Below, piece after piece: positions 22,672 through 30,936 of a stretch of 39,762 nt of DNA. The position numbers and the translations under genes were made by a program. Within the stretch, counting starts at the first letter, position 1; every line of letters starts with the position of its first letter. Location of the stretch: IMG/VR virus record IMGVR_UViG_3300009151_000152, positions 1-39,762 of that record; one strand, given 5' to 3'. Origin of the DNA: a virus. A model generated the notes under the pieces. The model made no database searches. It saw only the letters and a list, made by a program, of their open reading frames with translations, and was not told the DNA's origin.

Positions 22672-22694
22672 AAGGGCGGGCAACCGCCCTTTTT
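22672..22694 (+). terminator. Rho-independent terminator
   Basis: AAGGGCGG (22672-22679), GNRA-type loop GCAA, CCGCCCTT (22684-22691), with the T-run to 22694. Confidence 0.9.
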
Positions 22695-22727
22695 CTTTGC
22701 CTAAAATAATACGCAATAAGTAAAAAT

Positions 22728-23096
22728 ATGATTCGTTGTTTATCTCTTTTTGATATAAGTCGCAGTAGTAGTGGCAAGCATACTCCAGATCAACTTAGAA
22801 ATTGGCACTGCTTGTTGCAGGCACTTAGTTTATACAGTAAATTTACTGTAGATTCTTATCCAACGCAGATATTCAGAGATATAAACGGTTTAGGTTTTGG
22901 TAAAAATTATGTTGGGCAACATAATGTATGGATATTTGATTTTGAATTACAAGACGCAGAACTTGATATGGATAAGTTATCTAATATAGTACATCAAATA
23001 CCAATGATAACCCTGTTAGAAGAAAGCGCAAACTTTCCAATTAATTGTACTGATTTATATGGCGATAATCAAAATATAGTGTTTTTATTATTATAA
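22728..23096 (+). CDS. Hypothetical protein
   Basis: The 122-residue protein is of mixed alpha/beta character with cysteines at the N-terminus (MIRCLSLFDISRSSSG) and near the C-terminus (NCTDLYG). It has a weak Shine-Dalgarno and no clear promoter; the run between the terminator and its start (22695-22727) shows no convincing -10 box. I do not recognise it. Confidence 0.5.
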   Translation: MIRCLSLFDISRSSSGKHTPDQLRNWHCLLQALSLYSKFTVDSYPTQIFRDINGLGFGKNYVGQHNVWIFDFELQDAELDMDKLSNIVHQIPMITLLEESANFPINCTDLYGDNQNIVFLLL

Positions 23097-23103
23097 CTGT
23101 CAT

Positions 23104-23111
23104 AATAAATA
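23104..23111 (+). promoter_or_regulatory. Late promoter AATAAATA
   Basis: AATAAATA 25 bases before ATG 23137 with GGAG (23128-23131) between. Confidence 0.6.
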
Positions 23112-23136
23112 GTATTTGCTACTGCATGGAGTTGTT

Positions 23137-23409
23137 ATGGCAAAGAAACCATATGAAATAGAGCGAACCAGTTTAGAAGCGCATGTCGATATCTGTGCAG
23201 AGCGTTATGAACAAATGGATACTAAAATGGACACTATGGAATTAAGACTTGCAAAGGTCGAAACCATTGTCAACGAAATTAAAAACATGTTAATTGAAAA
23301 AGAAACTTTGGCTTATAAAAAACTCGTTGGCTTAGGAATTGGCATTATTGGCTCACTACTAACAGCCCTATTGGGCTTAATATTGTATGTTGCAAAAACA
23401 CATACTTAA
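23137..23409 (+). CDS. Coiled-coil protein with C-terminal membrane anchor (XhlA-like)
   Basis: The ATG at 23137 follows GGAG at five bases; the in-frame TTG at 23116 lacks a Shine-Dalgarno. Of 90 residues, about 12-58 form a heptad coiled coil (YEQMDTKMDTMELRLAKVE) and 64-85 a transmembrane helix rich in Gly, Leu and Ile, leaving a short tail outside. This is the layout of XhlA-type proteins that act with holins in phage lysis. A holin or endolysin gene is not visible beside it, so a different membrane role is possible. Confidence 0.6.
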   Translation: MAKKPYEIERTSLEAHVDICAERYEQMDTKMDTMELRLAKVETIVNEIKNMLIEKETLAYKKLVGLGIGIIGSLLTALLGLILYVAKTHT

Positions 23410-23438
23410 TTGACACGCTGTTGCTGTTGTGATATATT
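23410..23438 (+). promoter_or_regulatory. Sigma70 promoter, leaderless arrangement, in a late-gene block
   Basis: TTGACA (23410-23415) directly after the upstream stop, 17 bases, extended -10 TGA plus TATATT (23433-23438), six bases, ATG 23445. Confidence 0.8.
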
Positions 23439-23444
23439 AATTCA

Positions 23445-23879
23445 ATGAGCAAACAATCAGCAACATTTGGAAAAGTAAAAGATTTTATCACGGATCAATA
23501 CAATCAATTGCCTGTTATGGGGGCAGTTATTGTAAAATCTGTGGTAAACGGATACAAGGTTAACGATATCCTTGTTAAAATGGATGGCAACCGATATAGT
23601 GTTGTCAAAGAAAATAGCGAAATAAGTGAATTCAATCAACGTCGCACTGCTATTTTATTTGCTGCATTAGTCAGTAAGAAGAAATATAGCGATAGCAGCA
23701 AGATATATGGATTAGATAAGCAACTTGACATTTATCTTGAAGATAAGCAGTTTTATACTATTCGTTTAAAAAACAATGACAACATGGTATATGAACATCG
23801 ACTATCTCGTGTAGAAAGCGAACTCATTATTATAGATGATCAACTGCGACAATTAGAGAAAAGTGTCGCTCTGCAATAA
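23445..23879 (+). CDS. Hypothetical early protein within the late block
   Basis: The 144-residue product is beta-rich in the middle (GAVIVKSVVNGYKVNDILVKMDGNRYSVV) with a C-terminal coiled helix (LIIIDDQLRQLEKSV). No family is recognised. Its early-type leaderless promoter, in a region otherwise served by late promoters, predicts non-structural early expression. Confidence 0.6.
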   Translation: MSKQSATFGKVKDFITDQYNQLPVMGAVIVKSVVNGYKVNDILVKMDGNRYSVVKENSEISEFNQRRTAILFAALVSKKKYSDSSKIYGLDKQLDIYLEDKQFYTIRLKNNDNMVYEHRLSRVESELIIIDDQLRQLEKSVALQ

Positions 23880-23882
23880 ATA
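23875..23882 (+). promoter_or_regulatory. Late promoter AATAAATA
   Basis: It overlaps the stop codon of the upstream gene. AAGGG (23894-23898) precedes ATG 23906. Confidence 0.6.
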
Positions 23883-23905
23883 CTAGTAAATGCAAGGGCA
23901 TCATT

Positions 23906-24838
23906 ATGTTTATTAAAGAATTTAACAATCTATCAGCAACCGAACTTAACCAACAGTTAAATAAGGTTTACAAATGGCAATTAGATTTGCAAAAAGTCAC
24001 TGAGAGTGATGCTAGTGCAATGATGAACACATTGCAAAATAAAATTAGTAGAATTAAAAAATCACCACAGGCTCACTATGCAGAGCGCAATCCAGAATAC
24101 ATGGAAGCAGTAATGGTTAGCAAAGTCCTAGAAACATGGAAGAATGAAATGGCACACGGTCGTAAAATTATCGCAGAAAAGATGAGAGCAATCAATGCAT
24201 ATTGCTCAGTTGCTCTTAACGAGCGTGAACTTTCACCTTCTGAGATGAACAATCGTGAACGTCTTGTTAAGGCTATGAAAGGCAAGAAAGGTGACTTTGA
24301 AAAGCGTTATGGAAAACGTGGCGAAGAAGTTATGTATGCTACTGCTACAAAGATGGCAAAGAATGAAAGCATTGAGTTACCGCCAGCCCTAACCGAAGGT
24401 GAAATTGAACAAGCACGTGTTACTATGGCTGCTCGTGACCTTGCTGATACTGTTCAAGATATTGTTGAAAAAATCAGCAAGATGCAAAATGAGCAACTAC
24501 CAGCACTTGTAAGTGCAATGAAAGACCAGATTGGTATGGATCAGGCTAATCAGTTTAATGAAGCTACAAAAGCTACACTTTCATCACTTCTTGACTCAGC
24601 AAATACAGCACGTGATGCACTAGATAACGCTAGCCGTGGCGTGTATGACATGGGCGGTAGTGACATGGGTGCTCCTGGTGCTATGGGCGGCGATGATTTG
24701 GGTGCTGCTCCTGATATGAATGCACCACTTGGTGGTGACGAAGCACCAATGCCTCCACGTGATGGCGAAAGTGATTTAAATGCTTCTGATGCTGCAACAG
24801 GCGGACCTGCTGAATTAGGTCGTGGTCTACGAGCATAA
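23906..24838 (+). CDS. Virion-associated protein with conserved RYGxRxxxVMYATATKMA motif
   Basis: The 310-residue protein has an N-terminus resembling a head-targeting peptide (MFIKEFNN), then a helical region. A central RERLVKAMKGKKGDFEKRYG followed by VMYATATKMAKN is a motif I recognise from internal or structural proteins of T4-like marine phages. The C-terminal 60 residues are disordered and rich in Gly, Asp, Met, Ala and Pro. Likely a procapsid core or other head protein. Confidence 0.6.
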   Translation: MFIKEFNNLSATELNQQLNKVYKWQLDLQKVTESDASAMMNTLQNKISRIKKSPQAHYAERNPEYMEAVMVSKVLETWKNEMAHGRKIIAEKMRAINAYCSVALNERELSPSEMNNRERLVKAMKGKKGDFEKRYGKRGEEVMYATATKMAKNESIELPPALTEGEIEQARVTMAARDLADTVQDIVEKISKMQNEQLPALVSAMKDQIGMDQANQFNEATKATLSSLLDSANTARDALDNASRGVYDMGGSDMGAPGAMGGDDLGAAPDMNAPLGGDEAPMPPRDGESDLNASDAATGGPAELGRGLRA

Positions 24839-24839
24839 T

Positions 24840-25178
24840 ATGAAACTTTTAGAGGTTGCTCCAGATTTTATGAAAAGTCAAGCAGGCACACTGATGACTA
24901 TTTTACAATATCTGGAGAGTAAAACTAAACCAGGTGTTCAGGTTCCAATTGCAAATATTGCAAAGTTAATGAATAATGCTGGTTATAGTTTTAGTTACGA
25001 TGCTCTTGATGAATTAATAAACAGCAATCCTAATTTACGTGATATGATTAGCGATTATAATAAAGAGCATATTGTGCTAGGCAAAGAAAGTGTAGCAGAC
25101 AAAGAGCCAGACGAGGCAGAGGCTGAAAAGCAATCCTCTACCGTAGATAATATGGCTAGCAAAGCAAGTAAGTTTTAA
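24840..25178 (+). CDS. Small helical protein, virion region
   Basis: The ATG at 24840 is two bases after the upstream stop. The 112-residue protein starts MKLLEVAPDF, reminiscent of a targeting peptide. It forms one globular helical part with a winged-helix-like spacing (VPIANIAKLMNNAGYSFSYD) and ends in an acidic, Ser-rich tail. Weak Shine-Dalgarno; translation probably coupled. Confidence 0.5.
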   Translation: MKLLEVAPDFMKSQAGTLMTILQYLESKTKPGVQVPIANIAKLMNNAGYSFSYDALDELINSNPNLRDMISDYNKEHIVLGKESVADKEPDEAEAEKQSSTVDNMASKASKF

Positions 25179-25186
25179 TCTAAATA
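25179..25186 (+). promoter_or_regulatory. Late-type promoter TCTAAATA
   Basis: Four bases before ATG 25191; the expected transcript start falls on or one base after the ATG. Confidence 0.4.
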
Positions 25187-25190
25187 CTTA

Positions 25191-26105
25191 ATGCGCATTG
25201 GTGATCTTGAACAATTAACCAACTTTCACGATAAACTTAACCCTGATTTATGGGAAGGTAATCGTTTAAAGCCGCAAGTTCGTCTTGCGCTATTCAAGAT
25301 TGCAAAAGCATTTGTTGACTTTATAAATGTAGAAGATTTAGAGTTAACTGATATTACTATCAGTGGCAGTAATGCTTCATTTAACTACAATGATAAAAGT
25401 GATATTGACCTTCATCTTATTGCCAATAGTAACGGACCATGCAAGGTTAATTTAAAAGATTTATTCCAAGCCAAAAAAGTAATATTCAATGACCAACATG
25501 ATATTGAAATCATGGGACATGCAGTTGAAGTATATGTTCAAGGCAGCGAAGATACGCATATAAGCAATGGCGTTTATAGTGTGTACAACAATGATTGGGT
25601 CAAGTTTCCAAAGAAGATAACTGTTAAACCTGATGTTACAAACATTGAAGATAAGTTTGAGCATCTTGGTGAAGAAATTAAGCAAGCATTAGATAGCGGT
25701 GATCCACAAACTATCGCTAGACTTAAGAAACGTATTAAAGATATGCGCCAAGCTGGTTTAGAAAAGAACGGTGAATTTGGTGTAGAAAACTTAGCATTTA
25801 AATTGTTACGTAATGCTGGTTTAATTCAGAAACTATATGATGCCGAAGTTAAAGAAGTAGATAAAGAATTAAGTTTGGATGAAGGAAACCAATTTACAGG
25901 CGCACTTGCCAAAGCACGTGCCAAAGGACTATCAGAGTTTACGGTTGGTGGTAAAACATTCAAAGTAAAAAATAGCAAAAAGATTGTAAAAGAAGCGGAA
26001 CTGACTGAAAAGTGGAGCAGAAAATATAAGCGCAGTATAGATTGCTCTCATCCTAAAGGATTTAGCCAAAAGGCTCACTGTGCTGGTCGTCGTAAAAAGA
26101 AATAA
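25191..26105 (+). CDS. Nucleotidyltransferase-fold protein with C-terminal Cys/His tail
   Basis: The 304-residue protein carries GSNASFNYNDKSDIDLHL at residues 59-76: the GS plus D-x-D signature of pol-beta-type nucleotidyltransferases (D71, D73). A possible third carboxylate follows near residue 110 (AVEVYV). The middle is helical (ARLKKRIKDMRQAG). The last 30 residues form the basic motif SIDCSHPKGFSQKAHCAGR, with C-x-H and H-C positions that could bind zinc, a tail I have seen at the ends of unrelated phage proteins. The substrate of the transferase is unknown. Confidence 0.65.
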   Translation: MRIGDLEQLTNFHDKLNPDLWEGNRLKPQVRLALFKIAKAFVDFINVEDLELTDITISGSNASFNYNDKSDIDLHLIANSNGPCKVNLKDLFQAKKVIFNDQHDIEIMGHAVEVYVQGSEDTHISNGVYSVYNNDWVKFPKKITVKPDVTNIEDKFEHLGEEIKQALDSGDPQTIARLKKRIKDMRQAGLEKNGEFGVENLAFKLLRNAGLIQKLYDAEVKEVDKELSLDEGNQFTGALAKARAKGLSEFTVGGKTFKVKNSKKIVKEAELTEKWSRKYKRSIDCSHPKGFSQKAHCAGRRKKK

Positions 26106-26108
26106 ATA
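26101..26108 (+). promoter_or_regulatory. Late promoter AATAAATA
   Basis: Six bases before GGAG (26115-26118), which lies seven bases from ATG 26125. The expected transcript starts at the Shine-Dalgarno. Confidence 0.6.
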
Positions 26109-26124
26109 TTACGTGGAGTAAAGA

Positions 26125-26463
26125 ATGTTTACAGCAACCAATGCCAGAACCCAAAGTATTACAAGCGCAACAACAGAAGTTGAAAGCACGTTAATAAATC
26201 TTAATATTATTCAGGCAGTTGCTACTGGTACCACAAGTGTTTCAATATATGGCAATACTCATACTATTGTTAATGGAAACCTAATTGTTGGTACACCAAT
26301 GACACTTGATGCCAATTACTATGCAAGTTGGCAAACAACAACAGCAAACAATTTAGCAAGTGGACAAATGCAATCTGTTATTGACATACTGTCAAAACTA
26401 GGATATACTGTATCTCGTAAATCAACAGACGGGCAGCATATCTATTGGCAAATATCCTGGTAA
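26125..26463 (+). CDS. Small virion-region protein
   Basis: The 112-residue product is rich in Thr, Ser, Ala and Asn with few charges. A segment of alternating hydrophobic residues (TTSVSIYGNTHTIVNGNLIV) is followed by a helix pair and a C-terminal DGQHIYWQISW. The composition fits a structural protein, but I cannot name it. The next gene starts inside its last 19 bases. Confidence 0.5.
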   Translation: MFTATNARTQSITSATTEVESTLINLNIIQAVATGTTSVSIYGNTHTIVNGNLIVGTPMTLDANYYASWQTTTANNLASGQMQSVIDILSKLGYTVSRKSTDGQHIYWQISW

Positions 26464-27146
26464 CACATAATCCACAATACGATTATAAGAAAATAACACG
26501 CAAAGAAACAGATGAGGGTCGCAGGTATCAAACTCCTGATGGCGATATTGTTGCGAGTGTAACCACAATCCTTGACAAGACTAAGCCAAAGGAAAAAGTT
26601 CAAGCACTGCATGAATGGCGACAACGTGTAGGTGTAGCGAAAGCACAGGCTATTACTACAGAGGCTGCTGGTCGTGGAACATCTATGCATAAGCAGTTAG
26701 AAAACTGGCTTGAGTTTGGTGATCTTAAAACAGGTGGTAATATGGTTCATGCCGAAGCTGCTAAAATGGCAACAGTTATTGTCGATGAATATCTTAAAGG
26801 ACAGTTGCAAGAATATTGGGGTATGGAAACTGCTCTTTATTATCCGCAGCTATATGCTGGCACCACTGACCTTGTTGGTGTTTATAATGGCAAACCATCT
26901 ATCATAGATTACAAACAAACAAATAAACCAAAGAAAACTGAATGGATTTCGGATTACTTTATCCAAGGTGCCGCATATGCTGCTGCACATAATAAGTTAT
27001 TTGATACCAATATTTCACAAATTGTAATCCTTATGTGTTCTAAAGATTGTGAACCACAGCGTTGGATCATCAACGGCGAAGAATTTGACCAATGGACACA
27101 AATTTGGTGGGACAGAGTTTGGGAGTTCTATGCGGATAAACCATAA
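26445..27146 (+). CDS. PD-(D/E)XK exonuclease (Cas4/RecB-like)
   Basis: The start is TTG at 26445, with no ATG before MHKQ far inside the protein. The 233-residue protein has GRGTSMHKQLE (motif I region with His) and GTTDLVGVYNGKPSIIDYKQ near residues 140-160, the Asp and D-x-K of the PD-(D/E)XK core. FIQGAAYAAA supplies the QxxxY motif of RecB/Cas4-type nucleases. No iron-sulphur cysteine cluster is evident. It likely degrades or processes DNA ends during replication or recombination. It is read in the same direction as the fibre gene downstream. Confidence 0.75.
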   Translation: MANILVTHNPQYDYKKITRKETDEGRRYQTPDGDIVASVTTILDKTKPKEKVQALHEWRQRVGVAKAQAITTEAAGRGTSMHKQLENWLEFGDLKTGGNMVHAEAAKMATVIVDEYLKGQLQEYWGMETALYYPQLYAGTTDLVGVYNGKPSIIDYKQTNKPKKTEWISDYFIQGAAYAAAHNKLFDTNISQIVILMCSKDCEPQRWIINGEEFDQWTQIWWDRVWEFYADKP

Positions 27147-27149
27147 ATA
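27142..27149 (+). promoter_or_regulatory. Late promoter CATAAATA
   Basis: It overlaps the upstream stop codon. The fibre gene starts 22 bases downstream at 27171. Confidence 0.65.
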
Positions 27150-27170
27150 TCTCTAAAGTGAGATATACGT

Positions 27171-30100
27171 ATGTCAATTGTCCAGATTTCAAGAATCCAG
27201 CATCGTAGTGGTTTATATGAAAATCTACCTCAGTTAAGCAAAGCAGAACTTGGTTATAGTGTAGATACACGCCAATTATTCGTTGGTAACGGTCTTGTCA
27301 CCGATGGTGCACCAGAATCTGGTAATACTGAAATCTTAACAGAATACAGTGATATTCTTAACTTAGCAAATCTTTATAATTATAAAAATAGTGATGCTGG
27401 TTATAATCCGCAAACTGGTAATGCTAAGGCACAATTTAATGGTATTGCGTACAATGGTTCACTGTATGTAGTTGTTGGAAGTAATGGAAACATCCTTACT
27501 AGTACAAACGGCACAACTTGGACTGCAACTGTAAGTGGAACAAACAATAACTTACTTGATATTACATATGGGGGCGGAACATTTGTTGCTGTTGGTGCCA
27601 ATGGAACAGTAATTTATAGTACTAATGGAACAGTGTGGCAAGCAAGTGGCGCAGTTTCTTATACTAATATTAACGCAGTCATCTATGCATCAAGCAAATT
27701 TGTTCTTGTAACATTACTTGGTGAAATTTATACAAGTAACAATGGTATTACTTGGACTCTTCAAACAAGTGGTGTTTCTGTTAGCCTCAATGCAATTGCC
27801 TATGGTAATTCAAAATTTGTAGTAGGCGGAAAAAGCGGAACTGTTTTAACCAGTGCAGATGCTATTACTTGGAGTAATACTACAGTTGGTTATTATGACA
27901 TACTTGGACTTCGTTATGTAACCGATACTAGCGGAAGTTCGTTTTTAGCAACAACTGCTTATAATAAAGTTTATGCTAGTACTGATGGAACAACATGGAC
28001 TCGTAGTTTAATTGATGCATTTGTGAGTGTAACCAATGATGGAACAAATAGTTATGCGCTGACAAGTTGGGGTGATGTTTATAAAAACACTGATGGCTCA
28101 TTAAATTATATTGCCACTATTGCAAGTGGTATTGAAAATTTTACCTACATTTATCATAATGGTGCTGGGTTGTTTACCGCACTGACCGCCAGTGGTGGAA
28201 TCTATACCAGTGGAACAGGAACTACTTGGACACTACGTACTAGTGGTGTAACTACCGGATTAAATGGTGTTTGGTTTGATGGAACAACATGGGTTGTTGT
28301 TGGCAATGCTGGTGTTGTATTAACAAGTACAACTGGCACAACATTCACATCTCAAACTAGCGGTACGTCAAACAATCTACTTGCCATTACAAAACTTAGT
28401 ACAACAACATGGATTGCGGTTGGAGCAAGTGGTACTGTAATTACTAGTCCAAATGCTACAGCGTGGACAACTCGAAGTAGTGGAACAAGCGTAGAACTTC
28501 GTGATGTTGCAGTTGCTGATTTGGGTGGCGGAACATATAAAGCAATTGCTGTTGGAACTGGTGGCATTGGTATTAGCAGTGCTAATGGTATTGCATGGAG
28601 CAGCGCAATTGCCAATAGTGCCACTGATCCAACTGGCACCACTGTAGCATTAAGTGACCTTAATAATATTATGTACTTGACATTCACACCACCTGGTGGT
28701 AGTAGTACAAGTATATGGTTGATAGTTGGTGATCATGGTATTGTTGCCACAAGTAGTAATGGAACAAGTTGGTTTACAAAAACTACAAAAACCTATAGTG
28801 ATTTCACAGGTATTACTTTTGTTAGCACTTATTTCTTTGTTGTCGGCAACAATAGTTTAACCTATCTTAGAAGTCAAGATGCAGCAACCTATACCGCAAT
28901 AAGTGAATATTTTGGTTCTAACGTGTTACAACCAGATTTATATGATGTTGCAACTAATGCAACTACCAATGTTATTGGTGGACAATATGGTTATCTTTAT
29001 ACTAGTACCAATCAATTTAAGTATTGGAAGAAATCTAGCACATCGTTGACATATACAAATCGCAACGTTTCATACTTGAATAGTGTATATTATTCTATTG
29101 GAGATCAAGGACATATATCTACAAGTACTAATGCTACAACTTGGTCAACACAAAGTTATAGTTATGGTGGAACAACAACACAGCGTTCAATTCAAAAGAA
29201 ACTTGATGATTTTGTAAGCGTAAAAGATTTTGGTGCAAAGGGTGATGGTGTTACTGATGATACCGAAGCTATTAACCGTGCAATGTATGAACTATATTGC
29301 CGCACAAGTTCATTGGCAGCAAAAAAAATTCTTTGGTTTCCTGCTGGTAATTATATTGTCAATGGCAGTATCAATGTTCCAAGTCATGCAAGACTTCATG
29401 GTGAAGGAAGTTATAATACTCAAATTACACAAACAGCAAACCCATACATTTATCCATATATTACTTGGGTTATGTATACTGCTGATAACCTACAACAAAC
29501 TAGTAACTTGGCTGGATTAAATGGCGCAGCATTGCCAACTGATATTGTTATTTCAGATATGGCATTGAGTAGCCTAAACGATGGTGTGGTAATAGACAAT
29601 GCATCAAGTATTAGTCTTAATAATATCAGATTTATTGGTCCAAATACAAGTACCGTTTCAATATTAACTGATCCAATAAATGGTTCAACTACTGCTGGCG
29701 TTAAATTTCTTGGTAGAAGTTTAAGTTATTCCGATGATATAAACATAACTCATTGTTTGTTTAGTGGATATCATGTAGGTGTTTATGTGCCAGCAAGTCA
29801 GTATTTGAGTAATACGCTTATTGATAGTTGCTCATTTTTTAATCTTTATCATGGACTTTATTTTGTTGGAACTAGTAGCATAGGTGTAACAATTTCCAAT
29901 AGTGTAATGGACCAAGTTTACAATAGTGGCTGTTGGATTACTAATTCTACAAATTTCTTAAGTGCCGCAAACTATTATAAAGATGTTGGAAACAAGAGCA
30001 CTGGTGTGGCAAACCCATTTTATGTGATTGTTTACTTTGACAACACTGCAAATGGCTGCGCAAGCGTTGGTGACAGCTTTGATCGTGGTGATACGGCAGC

Positions 30101-30494
30101 GGATACATATACGTATGTAAGTAAAACTGCATTAACTGTTGATTGGAATTACACGTATGGTTTAAGATTAGGCACCTTTAATACTTTAATGGGTGATACT
30201 CTTGCTCTTGCAAACAATACCACGGCAGTTCTGCTTACTAACTTAAATTCTATTGGTAAAATTACATTTGGATTTGAATTCCAATATAGTATTGTAAGAA
30301 ACAACAATGTTCGCAGTGGAAATGCTAAATTTACCTTGACAACAGGCGGATTATATAGTATAGATGATGATAGCACACAAAGTGGTGACGTAGGTGTAAC
30401 ATTTGGGTTTAATGGAACCGATTTGACATATACTACTGACGCAAATGGAACAGGGCTTATCAACTTTGCTATCAAATACTTCGAAATGTTATAA
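27171..30494 (+). CDS. Long tail fibre or receptor-binding protein with propeller repeats and pectate-lyase-type domain
   Basis: The protein has 1107 residues. Residues 1-55 are the N-terminal anchor common in such fibres (IQHRSGLYENLPQLSKAELG, then VGNG and SGNTEIL). About residues 88-670 hold roughly fourteen copies of a 40-50 residue repeat with VVVGSNGNILTSTNGTTW as its best example, a YCF48/BNR-like beta-propeller blade. From about 682 FVSVKDFGAKGDGVTDDT marks a pectate-lyase-3 type beta-helix as in tailspikes, followed by a beta-rich C-terminal domain (about 990-1107). It probably binds and may cut surface sugar. Fourteen repeats would fit two seven-bladed propellers. Confidence 0.85.
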   Translation: MSIVQISRIQHRSGLYENLPQLSKAELGYSVDTRQLFVGNGLVTDGAPESGNTEILTEYSDILNLANLYNYKNSDAGYNPQTGNAKAQFNGIAYNGSLYVVVGSNGNILTSTNGTTWTATVSGTNNNLLDITYGGGTFVAVGANGTVIYSTNGTVWQASGAVSYTNINAVIYASSKFVLVTLLGEIYTSNNGITWTLQTSGVSVSLNAIAYGNSKFVVGGKSGTVLTSADAITWSNTTVGYYDILGLRYVTDTSGSSFLATTAYNKVYASTDGTTWTRSLIDAFVSVTNDGTNSYALTSWGDVYKNTDGSLNYIATIASGIENFTYIYHNGAGLFTALTASGGIYTSGTGTTWTLRTSGVTTGLNGVWFDGTTWVVVGNAGVVLTSTTGTTFTSQTSGTSNNLLAITKLSTTTWIAVGASGTVITSPNATAWTTRSSGTSVELRDVAVADLGGGTYKAIAVGTGGIGISSANGIAWSSAIANSATDPTGTTVALSDLNNIMYLTFTPPGGSSTSIWLIVGDHGIVATSSNGTSWFTKTTKTYSDFTGITFVSTYFFVVGNNSLTYLRSQDAATYTAISEYFGSNVLQPDLYDVATNATTNVIGGQYGYLYTSTNQFKYWKKSSTSLTYTNRNVSYLNSVYYSIGDQGHISTSTNATTWSTQSYSYGGTTTQRSIQKKLDDFVSVKDFGAKGDGVTDDTEAINRAMYELYCRTSSLAAKKILWFPAGNYIVNGSINVPSHARLHGEGSYNTQITQTANPYIYPYITWVMYTADNLQQTSNLAGLNGAALPTDIVISDMALSSLNDGVVIDNASSISLNNIRFIGPNTSTVSILTDPINGSTTAGVKFLGRSLSYSDDINITHCLFSGYHVGVYVPASQYLSNTLIDSCSFFNLYHGLYFVGTSSIGVTISNSVMDQVYNSGCWITNSTNFLSAANYYKDVGNKSTGVANPFYVIVYFDNTANGCASVGDSFDRGDTAADTYTYVSKTALTVDWNYTYGLRLGTFNTLMGDTLALANNTTAVLLTNLNSIGKITFGFEFQYSIVRNNNVRSGNAKFTLTTGGLYSIDDDSTQSGDVGVTFGFNGTDLTYTTDANGTGLINFAIKYFEML

Positions 30495-30924
30495 TTGGTT
30501 TACTGGACGCCCTGATAATAAAATTTTAGAATGGCGTTCATATCGTCGCAGTATTGCAAGCGACCATTTGCAAACCGTAGCACGTGATTGGGCTAAATGC
30601 CCAATCATTCCAAATTACTTAGAATATGATGATTCACGTCACTGGCCTGATCCATGGACCCTTGTAAGTGAGGGAAATTACTGTGATTTGGCTCGTGCAT
30701 TGGGAATGTTTTACACTTTATATTATACTTCTTATCCGTTTCGTGATACAATGACTATTGAAGTTTATAAAGATAGAGAAAATCATGAATACCTTAATTT
30801 AGTCAGATGCGAAAACGGATTATATACGCTGAATTACTCTTTGGGTGAAGTTGTAAATAACCTCACTGTCCCGACTGCGGCAGAACTCATAAACAGCGTA
30901 AACTACAAAACATTAAAAATTTGA
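30445..30924 (+). CDS. Conserved hypothetical protein after the fibre
   Basis: The 159-residue frame starts at ATG 30445, overlapping the fibre end by 50 bases; the conserved-looking part begins near residue 17 (NWFTGRPDNK), so the start is uncertain. Two segments stand out: WTLVSEGNYCDLARALGMF with a single cysteine, and ENHEYLNLVRCENGLYTLNY. The Cys then His order recalls transglutaminase-like folds, but I cannot support that. It is probably related to fibre assembly or baseplate, because of its position. Confidence 0.5.
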   Translation: MEQGLSTLLSNTSKCYNWFTGRPDNKILEWRSYRRSIASDHLQTVARDWAKCPIIPNYLEYDDSRHWPDPWTLVSEGNYCDLARALGMFYTLYYTSYPFRDTMTIEVYKDRENHEYLNLVRCENGLYTLNYSLGEVVNNLTVPTAAELINSVNYKTLKI

Positions 30925-30936
30925 AAGAGAGATAAA

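Noticed and set aside
27440-29160. DNA-level tandem repeat or CRISPR-like array in the fibre gene
   Set aside because: The repetition is of protein blades with diverged DNA and irregular spacing; no identical DNA repeats with unique spacers are seen. No CRISPR array was seen anywhere in the window.
30336-30364. TTGACA-17-TATAGA inside the fibre gene
   Set aside because: Lies within a Thr/Asn-rich coding region with no gene start at a suitable distance; probably chance.
30487-30495. TGTTATAAT at the end of the fibre gene as a promoter for the next gene
   Set aside because: No in-frame start codon follows at the leaderless distance and no -35 box is present; the next gene overlaps it.
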